Source of the DNA: Bacilli bacterium
GTDB taxonomy: Bacteria; Bacillota; Bacilli; Tumebacillales; JAQBPP01
Direction of reading: 5' to 3'
Assembly (NCBI GenBank): GCA_028287455.1
Contig: JAQBPP010000073.1
Coordinates: 1-6,108 of the forward strand
DNA length: 6,108 nucleotides
Shown here: piece by piece, positions 1 to 4,479 of the stretch
Position numbering within the stretch: the stretch's first letter is position 1
Layout: every line of letters starts with the position of its first letter
Position numbers and translations under genes: made by a program
The notes under the pieces: generated by a model
What the model saw: the letters and a program-made list of their open reading frames with translations, nothing else
Database searches by the model: none
Told to the model about the DNA's origin: nothing

Positions 1-293
1 CATCTGCTCATGAATTTCAAAAAGTGATTGAACAATCCCAAACGGTGATTTGGAATGGCCCGATGGGCGTGTTTGAATTTGATGCGTTTGCGGTGGGGAC
101 AAACGCGATTGCGCAAGCGGTCGCTGCTTGCAACGGAACCACCATTGTCGGCGGTGGCGATTCAGTCGCGGCTGTGGAAAAAAGCGGATTGGCGGATCGC
201 ATGACCCACATTTCTACCGGCGGCGGGGCCTCTTTGGAATTTTTGGAAGGAAAAGCGCTGCCTGGAGTTGAAGCGCTGCTCAATCGTCAGTAA
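1..293 (+). CDS. pgk: Phosphoglycerate kinase, C-terminal part (5' end outside window)
   Basis: Phosphoglycerate kinase transfers the acyl phosphate of 1,3-bisphosphoglycerate to ADP, giving 3-phosphoglycerate and ATP in cytosolic glycolysis. The open frame enters from the left edge (first whole codon at 3) and ends at TAA 291-293, so 96 residues are visible. The family is usually about 390-400 residues, so roughly 300 are missing upstream. The visible part is the end of the nucleotide-binding domain. WNGPMGVFE (visible residues 17-25) is the conserved loop whose glutamate contacts the nucleotide ribose in known structures. GGGDSVAAV (50-58) is the glycine-rich phosphate-binding segment. STGGGASLEFLEGKALPG (71-88) is the hallmark C-terminal motif. 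The GTG at 24 is an internal valine codon, not a start. tpiA follows after 27 bases, consistent with one glycolytic operon. Nothing looks damaged in the visible part. Confidence 0.98.
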   Translation, partial: SAHEFQKVIEQSQTVIWNGPMGVFEFDAFAVGTNAIAQAVAACNGTTIVGGGDSVAAVEKSGLADRMTHISTGGGASLEFLEGKALPGVEALLNRQ

Positions 294-304
294 ACTGAGG
301 GAAA

Positions 305-314
305 AGAAGGAGAG
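305..314 (+). promoter_or_regulatory. Ribosome binding site of tpiA
   Basis: The AGAAGGAGAG stretch contains AAGGAG at 307-312, 8 bases before the ATG at 321. This is near-ideal spacing for a Bacillota ribosome and supports that start. It lies in the 27-base gap after pgk. No terminator or promoter is visible in that gap. Confidence 0.85.
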
Positions 315-320
315 TACCAG

Positions 321-1100
321 ATGACTAGAACTCCAATACTTGCAGGCAATTGGAAGATGTTTAAAACGAGAGCAGAAGCAGCGGATTTTGTTGGTCGGGT
401 GAAGCAAGAAATGTTTGCCGTTTCTGGAGTGGAGATTGTGGTGTGTGCCCCTTTTACCGCATTAGATCAAATTGCGGCAGAGCTGACCGGGACTGTCATT
501 GGTGTGGGTGCGCAAAACATGCATGATGCAGACGAGGGTGCCTATACAGGCGAAGTAGCGCCGCGCATGTTGACTGAGCTAGGCGTCCGCTATGTCATAC
601 TTGGACACTCCGAGCGGCGTGCGTACTTCGCGGAAACAGACGAAGCAGTTAACCGAAAAGTGCATTCCGCTTTGCAGCACCAACTGATTCCCATCGTGTG
701 CGTGGGCGAAAACTTGGAACAACGCGATAAAGGTCAGACCTTTCAGGTCGTCGAAGGGCAGACTCAGGCTGCGTTTCAAGGCGTTTCCGCTGAAAATGCT
801 GTCCGAGTGGTGTTGGCCTACGAGCCGATCTGGGCGATTGGGACTGGTAAAACGGCTACAAGCGAAGATGCGAATCTGGTTTGCGGACAGATTCGGCAAA
901 CGATCGCTAAACTGTACAATGAAGAAACAGCACAGGCTGTTCGGATTCAATACGGCGGCTCTGTCAAGCCGGATAACATCGCGTCTTTTACAGCGGAAGA
1001 GCAGATTGACGGTGCGCTGGTTGGCGGCGCAAGTTTAGATCCTGCATCGTTTGTGAAGCTTGTGCAGGGTGCAGCAGAAGGAGCGAGTAGAAAATCATGA
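321..1100 (+). CDS. tpiA: Triosephosphate isomerase
   Basis: Triosephosphate isomerase interconverts dihydroxyacetone phosphate and glyceraldehyde 3-phosphate as a cytosolic TIM-barrel dimer. The 259-residue product carries the complete active site. Asn10 and Lys12 lie in AGNWKM, the electrophilic His96 in ILGHSERR (93-100), and the catalytic base Glu168 in AYEPIWAIGTGKTA (166-179), which also contains mobile loop 6. The phosphate-binding segments YGGSVK (211-216) and GALVGGASL (231-239) follow. GAQNMH (64-68 region) is the usual dimer and substrate segment. The ATG is fixed by a well-spaced AAGGAG. The protein is a few residues longer than the typical 250-253, because of a short polar tail ending in ASRKS. 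That tail is where the gpmI ribosome binding site is encoded. The stop TGA (1098-1100) overlaps the gpmI start. No missing residues or frame damage are seen. Confidence 0.98.
   Translation: MTRTPILAGNWKMFKTRAEAADFVGRVKQEMFAVSGVEIVVCAPFTALDQIAAELTGTVIGVGAQNMHDADEGAYTGEVAPRMLTELGVRYVILGHSERRAYFAETDEAVNRKVHSALQHQLIPIVCVGENLEQRDKGQTFQVVEGQTQAAFQGVSAENAVRVVLAYEPIWAIGTGKTATSEDANLVCGQIRQTIAKLYNEETAQAVRIQYGGSVKPDNIASFTAEEQIDGALVGGASLDPASFVKLVQGAAEGASRKS
1076..1083 (+). promoter_or_regulatory. Ribosome binding site of gpmI inside the tpiA 3' end
   Basis: AGAAGGAG lies within tpiA, where it encodes Glu253-Gly254 and flanking bases. It is 13 bases from the gpmI ATG at 1097, longer than the optimum of about 7-9. 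The start is nevertheless forced: an in-frame TAG at 1088-1090 leaves only AAA and ATC before this ATG, and no other start codon occurs within the first dozen codons. The long spacing fits a gene whose initiation is helped by ribosomes terminating on tpiA. Confidence 0.7.
1097..1100 (+). other. ATGA stop/start overlap of tpiA and gpmI
   Basis: The four bases ATGA hold the gpmI start (ATG 1097-1099) and the tpiA stop (TGA 1098-1100). This arrangement is classically associated with translational coupling by re-initiation. Coupling itself is an inference here; the overlap is directly visible. Confidence 0.9.
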
Positions 1101-2662
1101 GTACTGCAGCTTTTACCAAAGTCAATCGACCCAAACCGGTTGCTTTGCTCATTTTGGACGGTTTCGGGCTGCGTGCAGAAACGGAAGGCAATGCTGTGGC
1201 GGCAGCGAACAAACCGAATTTTGATCGCTATTGGAACAGCTACCCGCATACGACACTTAACGCGAGCGGAGAAGCCGTCGGGCTGCCAGAAGGACAAATG
1301 GGCAATTCCGAGGTCGGGCACTTGAACATTGGTGCGGGACGAATTGTTTATCAAAGTTTGACCCGCGTGTCGAAGGACATAAGTGATGGGGAATTCTACA
1401 AAAACCCGGTCTTTATCCAGGCGATTCACCATGCGAAATCGCACGGCACAGCGCTTCATTTGTACGGATTGGTCTCGGATGGCGGAGTGCATGCGCATAT
1501 TGAACATTTGTTTGCCTTGCTGGAGCTTGCTAAACAACAAGGCCTCACAGAGCATGTCTATGTGCATGCATTTCTGGATGGCCGCGACGTGGTGCCGGAG
1601 ACTGCAATTCGATACATACGCGACCTGCAGCATAAAATGAACGAACTGGGCGTAGGCGAAATGGCCACCATTCAGGGACGTTATTATGCGATGGATCGCG
1701 ACAAACGATGGGAACGCACGGAGAAGGCTTACCGGGCGATGGTTTATGCGGATGGACCGAAGTTTTCTGATCCGCTCGATGCGCTGCGTGATTCCTATGC
1801 GAAATCGGTCACTGATGAGTTTGTCATGCCGACTGTGATTGTTCGTGCCGATGGAGCGCCTGTTGGACAAATTCGCGATGAAGATGCGGTGATCATGTTC
1901 AACTTTCGTCCGGATCGTGCGATTCAAATCTCGCAGGTTTTCACGAATGAAGATTTCCGCGGCTTCGACCGTGGGCCACAGTTTCCGAAGCAGCTTTTCT
2001 ATGTCTGCTTAACCCGGTTTTCCGAGACGGTTGGCGGTTACGTAGCGTATCAACCAACGAATTTGGACAACACTTACGGAGAGGTGATCGCCCAGCAGCA
2101 GTTGACGCAGCTGCGGATTGCGGAGACTGAGAAATATCCGCATGTGACCTTCTTTTTTTCCGGCGGCAGGGAGCCTGAGTTTGCAGGAGAGCGGCGGATC
2201 CTGATTCCATCGCCGAAGGTGGCCACCTACGATCTGCAGCCCGAGATGAGCGCTGCCGAGGTTGCTGAAGCTGCTGTGAATCAGATCAATGGCGACACGC
2301 CCGATACAATTATACTCAACTTCGCAAATCCGGATATGGTCGGACATTCTGGCCTCATGGCAGCCACAGTGCGGGCGGTGGAAGCAGCTGACCAAGCGTT
2401 GGGCCGTGTGGTGGAAGCGATTTTGGCCAAAGGGGGCGCTGCAGTCATCATTGCCGATCATGGCAATGCCGAAACATTGATCGATCCTTTGACTGGTGGC
2501 CCTTTTACTGCACATACGACGAATCCTGTTCCTTGCATTGTTACGCATAATGATGTTAGTTTAAGAGATGGGGGAATTCTGGCAGATCTTGCACCTACCA
2601 TGCTTCAGCTGTTAGGACTTTCGCAGCCGACAGAAATGACCGGTAAGAGTCTTCTTAAGTAA
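1097..2662 (+). CDS. gpmI: 2,3-bisphosphoglycerate-independent phosphoglycerate mutase
   Basis: This enzyme converts 3-phosphoglycerate to 2-phosphoglycerate through a phosphoserine intermediate, using two metal ions (Mn2+ in Bacillus-type enzymes). It belongs to the alkaline phosphatase superfamily. The product has 521 residues, against about 511 in B. subtilis; the extra length is mostly a short N-terminal extension before PVALLILDGFG. Metal and catalytic residues are all present: Asp21 (LDGFG), nucleophile Ser71 (GNSEVGH), His132 (GGVHAH), the DGRD segment (161-164), Arg195 and Arg201 in GRYYAMDRD, Arg271 and Arg274 (FRPDRA), Lys346, Asp413 and His417 (NPDMVGH), Asp454 and His455 (ADHGN), and His473 (TAHTTNPVP). 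PSPKVATYDLQPEMSA (371-386) is a strongly conserved family segment. In spore formers the Mn and pH sensitivity of this enzyme is known to let 3-phosphoglycerate accumulate in spores; whether that applies here is unknown. It sits between tpiA (4-base overlap) and eno (29-base gap). Confidence 0.98.
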   Translation: MSTAAFTKVNRPKPVALLILDGFGLRAETEGNAVAAANKPNFDRYWNSYPHTTLNASGEAVGLPEGQMGNSEVGHLNIGAGRIVYQSLTRVSKDISDGEFYKNPVFIQAIHHAKSHGTALHLYGLVSDGGVHAHIEHLFALLELAKQQGLTEHVYVHAFLDGRDVVPETAIRYIRDLQHKMNELGVGEMATIQGRYYAMDRDKRWERTEKAYRAMVYADGPKFSDPLDALRDSYAKSVTDEFVMPTVIVRADGAPVGQIRDEDAVIMFNFRPDRAIQISQVFTNEDFRGFDRGPQFPKQLFYVCLTRFSETVGGYVAYQPTNLDNTYGEVIAQQQLTQLRIAETEKYPHVTFFFSGGREPEFAGERRILIPSPKVATYDLQPEMSAAEVAEAAVNQINGDTPDTIILNFANPDMVGHSGLMAATVRAVEAADQALGRVVEAILAKGGAAVIIADHGNAETLIDPLTGGPFTAHTTNPVPCIVTHNDVSLRDGGILADLAPTMLQLLGLSQPTEMTGKSLLK

Positions 2663-2674
2663 TTGATCCTACAT

Positions 2675-2684
2675 AGAGAGGGAG
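2675..2684 (+). promoter_or_regulatory. Ribosome binding site that fixes the eno start
   Basis: AGAGAGGGAG ends 7 bases before the ATG at 2692. An in-frame TTG at 2686 would lengthen enolase by two residues, but it lies only one base after this purine tract, too close to be used. The ATG also gives the normal enolase N-terminus (MSIIYEVTAREVLDSRGNP). The 29-base gpmI-eno gap shows no promoter or terminator. Confidence 0.85.
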
Positions 2685-2691
2685 TTTGCAG

Positions 2692-3981
2692 ATGAGCATT
2701 ATTTATGAAGTTACAGCCCGCGAAGTGTTGGACTCACGCGGCAACCCGACGGTGGAAGTTGAAATCGAACTCGAATCTGGGGAAATTGGCCGTGCAATCG
2801 TTCCCTCTGGCGCTTCTACCGGTGCATATGAAGCTGTGGAACTGCGTGACAATGACGAATCGCGCTACCTTGGCAAAGGCGTGCTTAAAGCTGTTGAAAA
2901 TGTGAATGAACGCATCGCTGCGGAAATCGTCGGCATGGATGCACTGGATCAAGTCGGCATCGATCAAGCGATGATCGCACTCGATGGCACGGAGAACAAA
3001 GCGAACCTGGGGGCAAATGCCATTCTGGGCGTCTCGATGGCTGTTGCGCACGCGGCTGCCAACTATTTGGGACTGCCTTTATACGTTTATTTAGGTGGTT
3101 TCAACGCCAAAACGTTGCCTGTACCGATGATGAACATCTTAAACGGCGGTAAACATGCGGATAATAATGTGGATATCCAGGAATTCATGGTCATGCCAGT
3201 TGGTGCTCAATCCTTTCGGGAAGCGCTGCGCATGGGCGCAGAAATCTTCCATCATTTAAAAAGTGTGCTGAAATCCAAAGGATTGAATACAGCAGTTGGT
3301 GATGAAGGCGGCTTTGCTCCCAACCTCACTTCCAATGAAGAGGCGCTGCAGGTGATTCTGGCAGCGATTGATCAGGCAGGCTACAAAGCTGGACAAGATG
3401 TCTTCCTGGCACTCGATGTCGCTTCCAGTGAAATTTATAAGGACGGCAAGTATCATTTCGAAGGTGAAGGAATTGTGCGCACCTCTCAGGAAATGGTGGC
3501 GTTCTACGAGGAAATCTGCGGCAAATATCCGATTATCTCGATCGAAGACGGGCTTTCTGAAGACGATTGGGAAGGCTGGCAGCTGCTCACTGAGCGACTG
3601 GGCTCCAAAGTGCAGCTCGTAGGTGACGATTTGTTCGTGACCAACACGAAGCGCTTAAACGATGGCATTGAGCGCGGGGTTGGCAATTCCATTTTGGTCA
3701 AAGTGAATCAAATTGGCACGATGACTGAAACGTTTGAGGCGATTGAAATGGCCAAACGCGCAGGCTACACAGCAGTCATTTCGCATCGGTCAGGTGAAAC
3801 AGAAGATGCTACCATTGCGGACATTGCGGTGGCCACCAATGCTGGGCAAATTAAAACAGGCGCACCTTCGCGTACGGATCGGGTTGCGAAATACAACCAA
3901 CTGCTGCGGATCGAAGACCAGTTGCAATATACAGCACTGTTCGGCGGTCGCAAGGCATTCTACAATCTTCGCAACAAATAA
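2692..3981 (+). CDS. eno: Enolase (phosphopyruvate hydratase)
   Basis: Enolase dehydrates 2-phosphoglycerate to phosphoenolpyruvate in the cytosol and needs Mg2+. With the ATG at 2692 the product is 429 residues, almost exactly the usual bacterial length (about 430). An N-terminal domain with AREVLDSRGNPTVEVE (9-24) and the mobile loop PSGASTGAYEA (38-48, Ser42) precedes the catalytic barrel. His155 (GGKHADN) and Glu164 (DIQEF) are present. Glu205 (GDEGGFAPN) and Lys337 (in the signature ILVKVNQIGTMTET, 334-347) are the acid/base pair. Asp242, Glu285 (SIEDGL) and Asp312 (GDDLFVTN) are the metal ligands. His365-Arg366-Ser367 and Lys388 (QIKTGAPSRTDR) complete the substrate pocket. In Bacillota enolase has also been reported to associate with RNA-degradation proteins; nothing in this sequence tests that. 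It is the last glycolytic gene of the run, followed by a promoter-bearing gap and secG. No abnormality is seen. Confidence 0.98.
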   Translation: MSIIYEVTAREVLDSRGNPTVEVEIELESGEIGRAIVPSGASTGAYEAVELRDNDESRYLGKGVLKAVENVNERIAAEIVGMDALDQVGIDQAMIALDGTENKANLGANAILGVSMAVAHAAANYLGLPLYVYLGGFNAKTLPVPMMNILNGGKHADNNVDIQEFMVMPVGAQSFREALRMGAEIFHHLKSVLKSKGLNTAVGDEGGFAPNLTSNEEALQVILAAIDQAGYKAGQDVFLALDVASSEIYKDGKYHFEGEGIVRTSQEMVAFYEEICGKYPIISIEDGLSEDDWEGWQLLTERLGSKVQLVGDDLFVTNTKRLNDGIERGVGNSILVKVNQIGTMTETFEAIEMAKRAGYTAVISHRSGETEDATIADIAVATNAGQIKTGAPSRTDRVAKYNQLLRIEDQLQYTALFGGRKAFYNLRNK

Positions 3982-4016
3982 CACGGAAACGCACAGTTGA
4001 CCTGCCCGAACGCGGT

Positions 4017-4045
4017 TTGAACAAATCTGCAAAATATGCTAGGAT
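4017..4045 (+). promoter_or_regulatory. SigA-type promoter with extended -10, reading into secG
   Basis: The -35 TTGAAC (4017-4022) is separated by 17 bases from the -10 TAGGAT (4040-4045). The -10 is preceded by TATGC, a match to the TRTGn extended -10 element favoured by Gram-positive SigA. Predicted transcription start is near 4052, leaving a leader of about 29 bases that contains the secG ribosome binding site. A second -35-like TTGACC at 3997-4002 has no well-spaced -10. The gap shows no intrinsic terminator after eno, so this promoter would add to read-through from the glycolytic genes rather than replace it. This is a pattern match only. Confidence 0.7.
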
Positions 4046-4066
4046 AAGAGAGCGTTAGGTGGAAGC

Positions 4067-4074
4067 GGAGGTGA
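4067..4074 (+). promoter_or_regulatory. Ribosome binding site that supports the TTG start of secG
   Basis: GGAGGTGA is nearly fully complementary to the 3' end of 16S rRNA. GGAGG ends 9 bases before TTG at 4081. Its last three bases (TGA, 4072-4074) are a stop in the secG frame, so no start upstream of 4081 is possible except the two non-start codons between. This makes TTG the only reasonable initiator. Confidence 0.85.
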
Positions 4075-4080
4075 GACGCA

Positions 4081-4317
4081 TTGTTAATTCTTGCTAAATG
4101 GTTGCTCGGGATCGATTCCGTTGTTTTGATTCTGGTTGTTCTGCTGCAATCCGGCCGCAGCGCAGGTTTATCTGGTGCCATTGCCGGGGGCGCTGAGCAA
4201 ATTGTCGGTCGCAAGGCCAGAGGTATGGATGCCGTGTTAGGAAGAGTAACTGCGGTGGCCGCGTTCATCTTCATGGCTCTTGCGTTATGGGTGGCCTGGT
4301 TAATTGTTCACCGATGA
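4081..4317 (+). CDS. secG: Preprotein translocase subunit SecG
   Basis: SecG is the small accessory subunit of the SecYEG channel in the cytoplasmic membrane. It assists SecA-driven export but is usually not essential. The 78-residue product has the expected form: a hydrophobic helix at about 4-22, a polar glycine-rich loop, and a second helix at about 57-76. The loop holds the family signature LLQSGRSAGLSGAIAGGAEQ (21-40), followed by a basic KARGMDAVLGRVT segment. Length matches the usual 70-80 residues. Translation starts at TTG 4081 behind a strong GGAGGTGA; no alternative upstream start exists. It lies 99 bases after eno, behind its own likely promoter, and is followed by an intrinsic terminator. 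Location downstream of eno and upstream of rnr is familiar in Bacillota. No signal peptide is expected, since the first helix itself serves as the membrane anchor. Confidence 0.95.
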   Translation: MLILAKWLLGIDSVVLILVVLLQSGRSAGLSGAIAGGAEQIVGRKARGMDAVLGRVTAVAAFIFMALALWVAWLIVHR

Positions 4318-4354
4318 TATGGCGTTGTTAATTGTTAATTTATACTCCAACTAT

Positions 4355-4391
4355 AAACCGAATTAAACCTTGGGGTTTGATTCGGTTTTTT
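4355..4391 (+). terminator. Intrinsic (Rho-independent) terminator after secG
   Basis: A 15-base-pair stem (4355-4369 with 4374-4388) closes on a TTGG loop (4370-4373). All pairs are Watson-Crick except one T-G wobble (4364 with 4379). The right arm runs into six T residues (4386-4391). This is a textbook intrinsic terminator for transcripts arriving from secG, 37 bases after its stop. On the opposite strand the T tract would be only three bases, so it is probably one-directional. Confidence 0.93.
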
Positions 4392-4417
4392 CACTATCAG
4401 GAAGAAGTACGGGCGAA

Positions 4418-4426
4418 TGCTATGAT
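4418..4426 (+). promoter_or_regulatory. Possible extended -10 element upstream of rnr
   Basis: TGC followed by TATGAT resembles an extended -10. The expected -35 position (about 4398-4403, CAGGAA) does not match TTGACA, so if active it would depend on the extended element. It competes as a candidate with the TATAAT at 4447. Confidence 0.3.
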
Positions 4427-4452
4427 TGGAAAAAACGGTTTTCGCGTATAAT
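4426..4452 (+). promoter_or_regulatory. Probable SigA-type promoter of rnr
   Basis: A perfect -10 hexamer TATAAT lies at 4447-4452. The best -35 is TTGGAA (4426-4431), with a spacer of only 15 bases, shorter than the preferred 17, and there is no TG extension. Predicted start is near 4459, giving a leader of about 20 bases. A promoter is expected here because the terminator at 4355-4391 cuts rnr off from secG. Which of the two -10 candidates is used cannot be settled from sequence. Confidence 0.55.
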
Positions 4453-4464
4453 AGACAAACAGGG

Positions 4465-4471
4465 AAGGGGG
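4465..4471 (+). promoter_or_regulatory. Ribosome binding site of rnr
   Basis: AAGGGGG differs from AAGGAGG by one base that can still form a G-U wobble. It ends 8 bases before ATG 4480. The in-frame TTG at 4477 (5 bases away) and ATG at 4486 (14 bases away) are less well placed, so 4480 is preferred. Confidence 0.75.
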
Positions 4472-4479
4472 CGGCATTG

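Noticed and set aside
253..279. Two copies of AAGCGCTGC near the pgk 3' end (253-261 and 271-279)
   Set aside because: They encode ordinary conserved pgk residues (KALP and EALL) and read as coincidental codon similarity rather than a functional repeat.
947..1927. A 326-codon open frame on the minus strand opposite gpmI
   Set aside because: It lies entirely opposite the strongly conserved tpiA/gpmI coding sequence. Its translation is rich in Arg, His, Ser and Cys with no recognisable domain, and it is typical of an antisense shadow of a real gene.
2311..2316. TATACT inside gpmI as a possible internal promoter for eno
   Set aside because: The -35 position (2288-2293, AATGGC) does not match TTGACA and there is no TG extension, so it is probably a chance match.
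2009..2548. A 179-codon minus-strand open frame opposite the 3' half of gpmI
   Set aside because: It overlaps conserved gpmI codons, has no family resemblance, and its composition is that of a shadow frame.
2686..2691. TTG at 2686 as the enolase start
   Set aside because: It is one base from the Shine-Dalgarno tract, whereas ATG 2692 has 7-base spacing and gives the standard enolase N-terminus.
3982..4016. Possible terminator immediately after eno
   Set aside because: Only weak, interrupted complementarity (AAACGC with GCGGTTT) is present and no run of T follows.
4432..4442. Short dyad AAAAC-G-GTTTT between the rnr -35 and -10 candidates as an operator
   Set aside because: Arms of five bases dominated by A and T are expected by chance, and no known regulator site is recognised.
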